Assembly (NCBI GenBank): GCA_037478935.1
Contig: JBBFLR010000005.1
Span: 1-64,000 of the forward strand
DNA: 64,000 bases
From: Candidatus Methanosuratincola sp.
Lineage (GTDB): Archaea > Thermoproteota > Methanomethylicia > Methanomethylicales > Methanomethylicaceae
Direction: 5' to 3'
Of this stretch, positions 16,775 through 24,313 are shown in pieces. Made by a program: the position numbers and the translations under genes. Position 1 is the stretch's first letter, and each line of letters starts with the position of its first letter. The notes below the pieces were generated by a model. It was not told the origin of the DNA. It saw only the letters and a program-made list of their open reading frames with translations, and did not search any database.

Positions 16775-17400
16775 GGTTCATGGGTCTAGTGATGGCGGGA
16801 GGAAAGGGGAGCCGGCTCAATGCATCTGTCGAAAAACCTATGTTGTGCGTTGGGAAGACGCCAATGGTTGTGCGCGTTATCAATTCTCTGAGGAGATCTC
16901 CTTCCATCTGCAAGGTTTACGTGACCGTCTCCCAGCACACTCCAAAGACTAAAAGCCACGTCCTTTCTCTTAAGGGAACATCGGTAATTGACACGCCTGG
17001 TCTGGAATACCATGCCGACATGCGGTATGCAATAAAGGAGTTGGGTGGAGGGTGCTTCGTTGTGGTCTCTGCGGATCTCCCGCTCTTGGCTCCAAGAACC
17101 ATAGAGGCGGTTGTAAGGGCCTACAAAGCACGAGGAAAGCCTTCATTGGCTGTGGTAGCCCCCCTGCAACTGTTCGCAGAAATGGGTCTGAATCCGACGT
17201 GGGTCCTAGAGATCGGGGGAGAGAAGTTTGTGCCTTGCGGTATCAATGTAGTGGACGGCACGGCAATCGATGAGCCTTACATAGAGGAAAGTTTCTTTGT
17301 AGCGGACGATCCCTCTGTATGCGTCAATGTAAACACCTTGCACGACCTTTCTATAGCCGAAAAACTCATAAATACTAGGACGGATAAACCATCCTTATAG
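16771..17400 (+). CDS. cobY: Adenosylcobinamide-phosphate guanylyltransferase (archaeal CobY)
   Basis: 209 residues from ATG 16771. The frame is open further upstream, but the nucleotidyltransferase loop VMAGGKGSRLN starts right after this Met. 'EKPML', 'VVSADLPLLAP' and 'CGINVVDG' fit the non-orthologous archaeal replacement of CobU. It transfers GMP from GTP to adenosylcobinamide phosphate. ATGA overlap with cobS. Confidence 0.9.
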   Translation: MRFMGLVMAGGKGSRLNASVEKPMLCVGKTPMVVRVINSLRRSPSICKVYVTVSQHTPKTKSHVLSLKGTSVIDTPGLEYHADMRYAIKELGGGCFVVVSADLPLLAPRTIEAVVRAYKARGKPSLAVVAPLQLFAEMGLNPTWVLEIGGEKFVPCGINVVDGTAIDEPYIEESFFVADDPSVCVNVNTLHDLSIAEKLINTRTDKPSL

Positions 17401-17411
17401 CCGGTGACTGT

Positions 17412-18518
17412 GTGGTGAAGGCCGATAATATAATCTTCGGATACAATGAGGATAGGTGCCGGGATTTCATAGGCAGGATTGAGGGGACCAGGCCGCTTTT
17501 TGCTTGCGTCATTGCGTCTACAGAGACCGCAAAGATACCGGGCCTCTCAGCAGCCGGAGCAATGCCTGAGATCACAGATTACACGCCCCCCGCAGATGTC
17601 GAGCTCCTCTTTTACGGAAAGTGCCGGAGCATAGACGGTGTCCCTGTCACACCAGACGGAATCCCGACGCCCGCCCTGATCACAATGTCGGCCATCAAAC
17701 TTTCAGGAATGCCTTTTTTTGTAGTTAACGGGGGCCTCAGGGTCTTGCCTAAGGTGCCGTTTATAGATGTCGGGGGCAGCCCTGGAAAAGACATCAGATC
17801 CGGCAGGGCGGTCGAAAACCCAAGTGAGGTTTATGAGAGATCGATCCTGATTGGGAGACAGTTGTCGAAGCTTGCTGATTACCTGGTGGTTGGGGAGAGC
17901 ATACCAGGGGGGACGACCACCGCGCTTTCGACCCTCTTGGCAATGGGCGTCGATGCCAGAGGAAAAGTCAGCAGCAGCATGCCGAATAACCCGCACGACC
18001 TCAAGCTGAGGGTAGTTGAAGACGCACTGGGTGCGGCTGGCATTTCCTTTGGATCCTTGGAGAGAGACCCCTTCAGGGCAATCTCATCCGTCGGCGATCC
18101 GATGATGCCTGCTGCGGCGGGCTTGATCGTCGGTGCTGCGGAGAGGGTACCTGTCATCATGGCTGGCGGCACCCAAATGTGCGCCGTGCTCAAGGTGATA
18201 CAGTCCATCTCGCCGAGTGTTTTGGAGAACCTTGCAATAGGCACTACGAGGTGGATTCTGGAGGACAAGACCTCGGACATTAGGGAGATCTTATCGAAGA
18301 TTGCACCAGTTCCTGTACTCGCCGCAAACCTCGATTTCTCGCTCTCGAAATACCGCGGCCTCAGGGCTTACGAACTAGGCGTGGCAAAGGAGGGCGTAGG
18401 TGCAGGAGGGGCGAGCATAACCGCATTGTTGATGCCGAGGGGCTCAGTCACAAAAGACTCTTTATTGAGGGAGATCGAGGTTAACTATGGGATGCTGACA
18501 AATGCCTCCCCCAATTGA
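17412..18518 (+). CDS. cobT: Nicotinate mononucleotide-dependent phosphoribosyltransferase (archaeal CobT-like)
   Basis: 368 residues. 'GLSAAGAMPEITDYTPPADVE', 'VVGESIPGGTTTALSTLLAMGVDARGKVSSSMPNNP' and 'MAGGTQMCAVLKVI' are diagnostic of the archaeal CobT-type family (TIGR00303-like). It activates the lower ligand base to alpha-ribotide. It is 11 bases downstream of cobY and overlaps the next gene by 17 bases. The base used cannot be told from sequence. Confidence 0.9.
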   Translation: MVKADNIIFGYNEDRCRDFIGRIEGTRPLFACVIASTETAKIPGLSAAGAMPEITDYTPPADVELLFYGKCRSIDGVPVTPDGIPTPALITMSAIKLSGMPFFVVNGGLRVLPKVPFIDVGGSPGKDIRSGRAVENPSEVYERSILIGRQLSKLADYLVVGESIPGGTTTALSTLLAMGVDARGKVSSSMPNNPHDLKLRVVEDALGAAGISFGSLERDPFRAISSVGDPMMPAAAGLIVGAAERVPVIMAGGTQMCAVLKVIQSISPSVLENLAIGTTRWILEDKTSDIREILSKIAPVPVLAANLDFSLSKYRGLRAYELGVAKEGVGAGGASITALLMPRGSVTKDSLLREIEVNYGMLTNASPN

Positions 18519-19230
18519 GCGAGGAGAGATCTTCCGCACCGTATTGATCTTGGGCGGGGGCAAGTACGGGACCATTGCACTGAAGAGGCTGCAGAAAAAG
18601 TCTGAAAGGATAGTGGTCGTTGACGTTGACCCAGAGTGCCAGGCAGGTAGACACGCCGAAAGGATCCTTTCTGGCAGTGAAAGGCCTCAGAGGGGGTCCT
18701 CCCTAGTTTTGAGCGACGGGGCATCCTTCCTTTCGCGTCTGATCGACCAGGGGGACGTACCTGACTTTGTCGTTCTGACGATACCAAAGAATGTGATGGC
18801 TGCCCTCTTCATTTCATGGGCGGAGTCGCTCGGCATGGGGGTCTTGTTCGACCCCGACTGGATGCTAAAAGCAGCCGCGAGCTTTCCCGAGAAATACATC
18901 GTGGCAAAGGATCGGACATTTGGGGTCTTGGTCGCGAGCTATGCGCGTGACCACACCTGCTTGGATGGGTGCATGCAGCCCGAGGTGTGCCCTGTGACAG
19001 GGGAGAGGCGCGAAAAACCGATGCTCGAACTCGCCACCAGCTCGGTGGAGGGCGACTTTGTGAGGGTATTCGAGAGTAGGCTCCTCGAAAGCGATGTAGG
19101 GGGGGTCGAGGGAAAAGCGATACTCGAGGCGTACAAAGAATTCGTATCCCGGGCTGACAGGGGGATGCGGCTGGCAATAGGCACCGCATGCAGGTGCCAT
19201 GCCATAGTGAACTTTATGAGGATTGCGTGA
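18502..19230 (+). CDS. Uncharacterised Rossmann-type protein with conserved-looking Cys cluster, end of corrinoid operon
   Basis: 242 residues. An N-terminal nucleotide-binding turn (LILGGGKYGTIALKRL, residues 15-30, with an acidic residue after the second strand, VVVDVDPE) suggests NAD(P) binding as in TrkA-N or siroheme synthase N-domains. Residues 154-166 carry HTCLDGCMQPEVCPVTG, three Cys and a His that could bind a metal or Fe-S cluster; two more Cys (TACRC) lie near the end. It overlaps cobT by 17 bases and is the last gene of the operon. Function unknown; a corrinoid redox or metal-handling role is inferred only from context. Confidence 0.7.
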   Translation: MPPPIERGEIFRTVLILGGGKYGTIALKRLQKKSERIVVVDVDPECQAGRHAERILSGSERPQRGSSLVLSDGASFLSRLIDQGDVPDFVVLTIPKNVMAALFISWAESLGMGVLFDPDWMLKAAASFPEKYIVAKDRTFGVLVASYARDHTCLDGCMQPEVCPVTGERREKPMLELATSSVEGDFVRVFESRLLESDVGGVEGKAILEAYKEFVSRADRGMRLAIGTACRCHAIVNFMRIA

Positions 19231-19250
19231 CAGATCAATGTGGTGGGAAA

Positions 19251-19640
19251 TTGAAGGTAAAAAAGAGCGAAGCCGAGTGGAAAAAATCCTTGACCCCCGA
19301 GCAGTACCGGATCCTCAGGAGGGGAGAGACCGAACTGCCTTTCACAGGCGAGCTCCTCCATAACAAGGAGGAGGGCGTGTACAGGTGCGCCGGCTGTGGC
19401 AACCCTTTGTTCCTCTCCTCAGAGAAGTTCGACTCAGGGTCAGGCTGGCCGAGCTTTCGGGACGCGATAGAGGGATCACTCGAGTATTTGCGGGACACAA
19501 GCCATGGGATGGATAGGGTGGAGGTCAGGTGCAGTATGTGCGGGGGCCACCTCGGTCACGTCTTTGACGACGGTCCGCCGCCGAAGGGGAAGCGTTACTG
19601 CATAAACTCTGCCGCTATGAGGTTCGAGAAAAAGCATTAG
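19251..19640 (+). CDS. msrB: Peptide-methionine (R)-S-oxide reductase
   Basis: 129 residues from TTG 19251, which follows a GGTGGG sequence; the frame is open to 19188 but the extra residues do not resemble the family. Two zinc CxxC pairs (CAGC and CSMC), 'SGSGWPSF' and the catalytic Cys in RYCINSAAMRF are present. Repairs oxidised methionine in proteins. On the same strand right after the corrinoid operon. Confidence 0.9.
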   Translation: MKVKKSEAEWKKSLTPEQYRILRRGETELPFTGELLHNKEEGVYRCAGCGNPLFLSSEKFDSGSGWPSFRDAIEGSLEYLRDTSHGMDRVEVRCSMCGGHLGHVFDDGPPPKGKRYCINSAAMRFEKKH

Positions 19641-19652
19641 AATTTTACTCCG

Positions 19653-19835
19653 TCAGTCGACCCTCCATGCCGCTATGGCTATTATTAGGCCTATCGCTAT
19701 CCCTGAGGCCCCCACTAGAGTCCCTGCGTTTCCGAGGAAGCTCTGGTCCATGAGGGTGTAGCCTGTAACGATGACTGAGGTTATTGTGACGATTAGCCCC
19801 AATATCAGTCCGTACTTCCTGAATGCGCTTACCAA
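19653..19835 (-). CDS. Small membrane protein, two predicted membrane helices
   Basis: About 60 residues from TTG 19835, which is preceded by the strong ribosome-binding sequence GGAGGTGAG (19841-19849); the longer frame up to 19943 runs into the next gene and lacks such a signal. Two hydrophobic segments (GLILGLIVTITSVIVTGY and the Gly/Ile-rich C-terminal one). It lies 22 bases behind the ferritin-like gene on the same strand. Function unknown. Confidence 0.6.
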   Translation of the reverse strand: MVSAFRKYGLILGLIVTITSVIVTGYTLMDQSFLGNAGTLVGASGIAIGLIIAIAAWRVD

Positions 19836-19857
19836 AAACTCACCTCCTTCGATATCC

Positions 19858-20340
19858 TCACAGAGAGCCCTCCCCCTTCTCGAGCCTAACGGCATCCTCC
19901 AGGAAGCAACGGTGCCTCTCCTCATCCTCTGCGATGCTATCAAGCACCTTCTTTACTGCGCGGTCCTTATTTGCGAGGTCTAACGCCTTGGAATAGATCT
20001 CGACCAGGTACTCCTCGTTCATTAACTTCTCATAGCGAAAAAGGTCCTTCAGGATCTCTAGAGGTGGTTTCTTTCCTATGCTGCCCTCCGCCTCAATCAA
20101 GATCCTCCCAGCCTCAGCCGCCACAGGACCGATGTCTGCCTGAGGTGCACTCTCCGGGATTGCGGATCCCGAGAGCTGCCTAAATACCTCGCTGTGCTTT
20201 CTCGAGTCCATCGCAAGTATCGAGATCAGGAGCTTAGCCGTGCCGTTTTTTATCGAAGGCAGAATCCTCTCATAGACTTCCGCTGTCTTAAGTTCATAGA
20301 ATGCCAGAAAAGAGTATAGATTATCCAAAAGGCTCACCAA
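19858..20340 (-). CDS. Ferritin-like / rubrerythrin-type four-helix protein
   Basis: 160 residues, nearly all helical. Carboxylate/His motifs at the expected spacing for a di-iron site: 'ELKTAEVYERI', 'MDSRKHSEVF', 'NEEYLVEIYSKAL' and 'AEDEERHRCFLEDA'. It lacks the rubredoxin domain. Possible peroxide reduction or iron handling. TTG/GTG start at 20340 with a TATA-like CTATATTAG at 20361-20369, consistent with a leaderless transcript. Confidence 0.7.
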   Translation of the reverse strand: MVSLLDNLYSFLAFYELKTAEVYERILPSIKNGTAKLLISILAMDSRKHSEVFRQLSGSAIPESAPQADIGPVAAEAGRILIEAEGSIGKKPPLEILKDLFRYEKLMNEEYLVEIYSKALDLANKDRAVKKVLDSIAEDEERHRCFLEDAVRLEKGEGSL

Positions 20341-20821
20341 CTATACTTATACTAAATGCTCTAATATAGACAGCGAAAGTGGTGCCTGACTATCGGTAAT
20401 GGCATTCAGATCGATCTTTGAAAGACATGTAACTTTGCAAGACGTCTTAGGACCAGTTCTCGCCATGTAGGAGACTTTTTCCCATTAATATTCTCCTTTC
20501 TTAGTTCTTCAAGTCTCTGACCTTATTCTTCTGCCTTTAACTAGTTGACATGATAAACGTCAATTATAATTGTAAATATTGTTAAGGGGCGAACCCGAGA
20601 GTGGACTCAAATCCTCGAACACGCTCTTTTAGATCTCTCATCACTCCTGTTTTTACTCCGGTCCGCAACCCCCGTGTCTTAATTAAGTTGGATCATAAGG
20701 GATTTTAAGGTATTGCACGGCTAGGCGAAGCCCTTAGAACGTCATGGGTATTGATCGGATGTTGAGGAGAACTGCCTCTTTGTGGCAGAATGATTTGTCG
20801 GATATCGATCGATCAGAATCC
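20341..20821. other. Non-coding, AT-richer intergenic stretch
   Basis: No convincing gene on either strand over about 480 bases. Visible elements: the promoter of the ferritin-like gene (20361-20369), a TTGAC/GTCAA inverted repeat (20545-20562) running into the perfect 12-base palindrome CAATTATAATTG (20561-20572), and a CTGCC/GGCAG hairpin (20772-20788) just beyond the HAD gene's stop. I could not fold a tRNA or recognise an sRNA here. Confidence 0.5.
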
Positions 20822-21574
20822 TCAAGAGCGTCCTTGAGCTTGGAAATCGAATGCACGCGACTGGGTAGCCAGGCTTTCTTTCAGGCCCGAATGAAGATCA
20901 GCCTCGCTTGCATTCAACTCTAACAAGTTCAATACCTCCATCGGGCTACACAGGAAGAAATCGGGTGTTTCATCCCTTGCCTCAAAGAAGTTACAGTCCC
21001 CATACCTTGCGTAGGCGGCCTTCATGCCTATCCGCTTCGCTGCCTTCACATCCCGCTGTATGCTGTCGCCTACAAAAAGCGCCTCTTCAGCTCTGACGCC
21101 CAGGAGGTTCAATGCCACTTCTAGGTGCCGGGGGTCTGGCTTCACAGATTCGGTGTCGTCCGCGGTCACCAGCACATCAAAGTACTCCCTGAGTCCTGCC
21201 CTTTCCAGCCTGATGACTGCATTCGCTCTCCTGGCATTCGTGACCAGGGCGGTTTTTACTCCCATTATCTTCAGTGTTGCGAGCATCGTCTCAACCCCAT
21301 CATAAGGTCGAATCAGCTCAAGCTTGGTAAGGTCGTAGATCTCGCAGCACTCGAAGTAGAGGTCGAAATCATATACGCCGATGCTTGCCATGTAATCCGC
21401 GATCACCGAGTGGCTCTCATACTGTCCGTGGCTCCTGATGAATAGGTTCAGGAGATCCACCCCGTTTCCATTCCCTAGCCTCGATGCTACCGCCCTGCAG
21501 GCACCGACCTGGGCGTAGACGAAATCCATAAGTGTGTTGTCCATGTCAAAGAGGACTGCCTTTACCGCGCTCAA
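20822..21574 (-). CDS. HAD-superfamily hydrolase, third gene of CARF-PIN operon
   Basis: 250 residues. HAD motif I FDMDNTL (Asp10, Asp12), motif II in VTNARR, motif III Lys in VKPDPRHLEVAL and motif IV GDSIQRDVKAAKR are all present; the cap is of the helical C1 type. General phosphatase of the haloacid dehalogenase family, substrate unknown. TTG start overlaps the upstream PIN gene's stop by 4 bases, so it is co-translated with it. In context it could act on a nucleotide or RNA end (inference). Confidence 0.85.
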   Translation of the reverse strand: MSAVKAVLFDMDNTLMDFVYAQVGACRAVASRLGNGNGVDLLNLFIRSHGQYESHSVIADYMASIGVYDFDLYFECCEIYDLTKLELIRPYDGVETMLATLKIMGVKTALVTNARRANAVIRLERAGLREYFDVLVTADDTESVKPDPRHLEVALNLLGVRAEEALFVGDSIQRDVKAAKRIGMKAAYARYGDCNFFEARDETPDFFLCSPMEVLNLLELNASEADLHSGLKESLATQSRAFDFQAQGRS

Positions 21575-22581
21575 CTTTTGAATCCCAGCCCTTTCAGCTC
21601 TCTGCAGACTTCCAGGTCTGTTTTAAACCCGTCGGCCGCCCTCATGTCCAGGAAGAGGGCCTTTACGTCATCTGCATCTTTCTTCCCCTTGAACTCTCCG
21701 TAAATAATCACCGAGTTCATCTTTACCAATGCCAATACACTTGCAAGGTCGGTTATAAGCCTGCACAGTCGTTCTCCCGTGCAAAATGACTCGCGGGGGA
21801 TCTCTTTGGGCATCTCGAAGAGGAAGCACTCGACGTCTTCGGCATCACAGATGTCGATCATCGATCCGTCGGCTGTGAGCAGTACAATCTGCATGTTCCT
21901 TTCGCGGGCGCATTTGGAGATCGTCCTGGCTATTATCCGGTCCCCCTCGCCCTCTTGACCGGAAAACCTCTCCGACGCCTCCAGGCATATTGCAGCAGAA
22001 AGCGCCTTAAGCTCCTTGTTAGCGAACCTCAAAGCCTTCCTAGACCTCTTTTTCCTCCTATTGATGAGCTCATCTAGCATAGCCCTCTCAAAGGGAGCTG
22101 CCATCTTCATCTGGAGTATCTCTTCATGAGTGTACTTGAAGTTGTGTACACTCGTTATCTCGTCCCTCACTGTGCTGACTATGACACACTCCTTAGGGTC
22201 CAACAGCCCGGTGTTGGAAACGAACCTCCTGTAGACCAGGTTTGTGTCAAGCGCGAAGAAGGTGTTTCTGTAAGACCTGTAGCCCTCCAACTTTTCCTTG
22301 AACTCCTCCATGTTGTCGAAGCCAAGGATCCCGCTGCTCATCATGCACTCCAGGACATCGGCGTATGATGGACCCTCGAGATACGGATCCTCCTCCTTGA
22401 TTCCGAACGATTCTGGTGTGAGGGGTGTGAACAGCCTGTATTCCCCGCCACTGGCGTTGCATTCGAAGAGCGGAAGGTGCGTTATGGGGTAGGTCAGCTC
22501 GAGCCCTCCAGAGAAGAGATTGGCGAGTATCTGCAACTCCTCCTCGTTCAGGTGGAATGAGGGCCTGCCTTTCGAGCTCAT
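21571..22581 (-). CDS. PIN-domain nuclease-like protein with novel N-terminal and C-terminal domains
   Basis: 336 residues. Residues 108-262 show the four acidic positions of PIN RNases: Asp112 in FALDTNLVYRRF, Glu141 in VRDEI, Asp214 in GEGDRIIARTI, and Asp238 (with Asp243) in LLTADGSMID. About 105 residues precede it and 75 follow; I do not recognise either flanking part. A basic helix (RRKKRSRKALRF, 175-186) could contact RNA. The ATG overlaps the upstream CARF-like gene (ATGA), and the downstream HAD gene overlaps in turn. Probably a ribonuclease controlled by the CARF-like partner; that role is inference. Confidence 0.75.
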   Translation of the reverse strand: MSSKGRPSFHLNEEELQILANLFSGGLELTYPITHLPLFECNASGGEYRLFTPLTPESFGIKEEDPYLEGPSYADVLECMMSSGILGFDNMEEFKEKLEGYRSYRNTFFALDTNLVYRRFVSNTGLLDPKECVIVSTVRDEITSVHNFKYTHEEILQMKMAAPFERAMLDELINRRKKRSRKALRFANKELKALSAAICLEASERFSGQEGEGDRIIARTISKCARERNMQIVLLTADGSMIDICDAEDVECFLFEMPKEIPRESFCTGERLCRLITDLASVLALVKMNSVIIYGEFKGKKDADDVKALFLDMRAADGFKTDLEVCRELKGLGFKS

Positions 22582-23063
22582 TGTCTTGGAGCACCCGCCT
22601 CTTCTATAAAGTCTCTAAGGGACTGCCTCCCCAGAGGGATCATCATGTAAGGCTTCGCCGAGTCCCTGGTGTCATCGATCTGCAGATAGAATATATGATC
22701 GACCCAGACCTTGTTCAGTGGCATCAGGGCCCCGACCACAAGGGCCTTCCTTCCAGGGGTTATGTCCACAGCAATCTTCTCTCCTGAACTCTTCCACGCC
22801 CTGATGAGTTCGGTCATCTTCCTGCCAGCCGCGATGAAGTCTCCGTCCTTTACAACCTCGCTCCTTATCACAGGCTGGAAGCCGTATTTGAGAGATACTG
22901 CCCTGATGCCCGCAGAAGCGGCTTCAAGTCCGCCAGCGGTTCCCTCCTCTGCGAATATGACGACCTCATCTGGATGATAGCCCCTTTCTCTTACAGCAGC
23001 ATAGTATGCATTCACCATCGCCCATCCGCTTCTGCCCAGCATCGTGATGTACTTGCTGCCCAA
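22578..23063 (-). CDS. Stand-alone CARF-like sensor protein
   Basis: 161 residues. The pattern is that of a CARF Rossmann-like domain: first strand and turn YITMLGRSG (residues 5-13), second strand VVIFAEE, then strand four followed by VDITPGRKALVVGAL (99-113). This last part corresponds to the ligand-loop motif (D/N-x-[ST]-x-G-x-K) of Csm6, Can and Card1-type CARF domains. The final strand is HIFYLQID. No effector domain is fused. The 4-base overlap with the PIN gene suggests the two subunits form a split CARF effector. Ligand (cyclic oligoadenylate or other nucleotide) unknown. Confidence 0.7.
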   Translation of the reverse strand: MGSKYITMLGRSGWAMVNAYYAAVRERGYHPDEVVIFAEEGTAGGLEAASAGIRAVSLKYGFQPVIRSEVVKDGDFIAAGRKMTELIRAWKSSGEKIAVDITPGRKALVVGALMPLNKVWVDHIFYLQIDDTRDSAKPYMMIPLGRQSLRDFIEEAGAPRQ

Positions 23064-23206
23064 TCAGTATATCCCTCCGTTTGAATGACTTTTTATGCTG
23101 ATAATCCACTCAACTTCTGGGTGCCAGGCGGCTTTTATGCGCCTGTGTCCCACCCCGACCGTTCCGTGAAATACCGCGGCTCTATACCGCCCCCGAAACA
23201 TCCCGC

Positions 23207-23482
23207 TCACCCTCTCCCTCTGTTCTTTGTTCCCTTAGCGATTTGCCCTACTAAGACCTTCTTTCTGCCTGGGAGGATCCATGCTTTCTTCAGGTTGCCC
23301 CCGCAGATCGGGCAGCCGTGCCTCTTGCAAGTAGGGCAGACCCTGGCCTTTGCGCCGCAGTTTGCACACTCCGCCTCGACAACTGGAAGGCAATCGCGGC
23401 CTTCTATCATCTTCCCACACACTTCGCAGGAGGCGAATGTAATGAACAATTGAACCACCGCAAAAACCTTTTCTCCTTTCAA
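23207..23482 (-). CDS. Small zinc-ribbon protein
   Basis: Up to 91 residues with four CxxC knuckles (C19/C22, C39/C42, C49/C52, C57/C60) and a basic C-terminal tail. Likely a double zinc ribbon binding nucleic acid or protein. Listed from TTG 23482; an internal GTG after GGAGAAAAGG may be the true start, giving about 82 residues. It lies between the CARF-like regulator and the CARF-PIN operon, all on the minus strand. Confidence 0.6.
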   Translation of the reverse strand: MKGEKVFAVVQLFITFASCEVCGKMIEGRDCLPVVEAECANCGAKARVCPTCKRHGCPICGGNLKKAWILPGRKKVLVGQIAKGTKNRGRG

Positions 23483-23518
23483 TATTTAAAGATGTTTTAT
23501 TTAATTTATTTAAATCAT

Positions 23519-24286
23519 TTAATTAATTGTTTGGACGTCGGAGCCATTGATCAGTAAGGTGTTCTTCCCCTTCTCGGTCAACCGCACCTTGCTGTTTCTT
23601 CCCCTCCCATCTACGACCAACAGCTCCTTTTCCACAAGTGGTCTTATGTACCTGCTCTCGAGTATTACGTGCCCGTATGGCTTGGACTTGCCCTCGACCG
23701 AAAAGAGGCCATTCTCAAGGCACATCCTCAGCAACATGCTCTTCTTCGGATCCCTTAACTGGCCCACAAGGGACAGGAAAGAAATCTCCTCCTGTGTGGG
23801 GAGGTCTATCGAGTAGTGGGGGACAATTTCGATCTTGGAGAGGCCTGCTGAGTTCTGCGCCCTGTTTGGGTCAACAATTTCGATGTATTTTTCTGGGTAC
23901 GCGTAGTAGGCGCTAACCCCTTTCTTGAATGTTAGTGTAGCGAAGTGGCAGGCAACGCCCTGGATGGATCCGCCCGATGATATGTTTACAAACACATGGT
24001 TTCCTGAATCCAGCTCTCCCTCTATTATCTTCCTGCAGGTGTAGATAAGCTTGAGGAGGTCTAGCTCTGCCTTGTGGATCCGGTAGGGCTTCTGGGCCCT
24101 CTCAAGGTCTTCCACTATCCTCTCTAGGCAGTTTGTCCCCCTCGCATTACTATCCTGCCTCACGATCAGGTGTATCCTCTCGCCCTTCATCCTTATGAAC
24201 GGTAGAACGACCCTGTCGATCTCGAATCCAACGGGCGCTATGTGGACCCTCTCTGGAAAACCTCCGGGGGAGATGTTTTGAGACAT
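23519..24286 (-). CDS. CARF-like sensor fused to winged helix, DUF6293/HFX_2341-like, Csa3-related transcription regulator
   Basis: 255 residues. The N-terminal 150 residues form a CARF-like Rossmann domain with the ligand motif VNISSGGSIQGVA (100-112). The C-terminal part (about 165-247) is a winged helix ending in 'LVEKELLVVDGRGRNSKVRLTEKGK'. The layout equals that of Csa3-type regulators and of the HFX_2341 family of archaeal regulators. ATG 24286 with a TATA-like element overlapping the divergent gene's promoter suggests a leaderless mRNA. Position suggests control of its own gene, the divergent HhH gene and perhaps the CARF-PIN operon. Confidence 0.75.
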   Translation of the reverse strand: MSQNISPGGFPERVHIAPVGFEIDRVVLPFIRMKGERIHLIVRQDSNARGTNCLERIVEDLERAQKPYRIHKAELDLLKLIYTCRKIIEGELDSGNHVFVNISSGGSIQGVACHFATLTFKKGVSAYYAYPEKYIEIVDPNRAQNSAGLSKIEIVPHYSIDLPTQEEISFLSLVGQLRDPKKSMLLRMCLENGLFSVEGKSKPYGHVILESRYIRPLVEKELLVVDGRGRNSKVRLTEKGKNTLLINGSDVQTIN

Positions 24287-24313
24287 AAGTTAAATATACT
24301 TAATAATTAATTT
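24287..24313. promoter_or_regulatory. Overlapping divergent promoters, 27-base intergenic region
   Basis: Only 27 AT-rich bases separate two opposed ATG codons. The plus-strand TATA (around 24287-24299, TTAAATATACTT) and the minus-strand TATA (around 24300-24315, ATAAATTAATTA) are each about 25-27 bases from their ATG. Both transcripts would be leaderless and transcription initiation mutually exclusive, a natural target for the CARF-winged-helix protein. Confidence 0.5.

Noticed and set aside
20581-20670. Possible tRNA or tRNA fragment (GGGCGAACCC and CTCAAATCCT stretches)
   Set aside because: No acceptor-stem pairing, no anticodon arm and no CCA-compatible layout could be drawn.
22578-24286. 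CRISPR array near the CARF genes
   Set aside because: Read through both strands of the intergenic gaps; no regularly spaced repeats and no cas effector or adaptation genes are present in the window.
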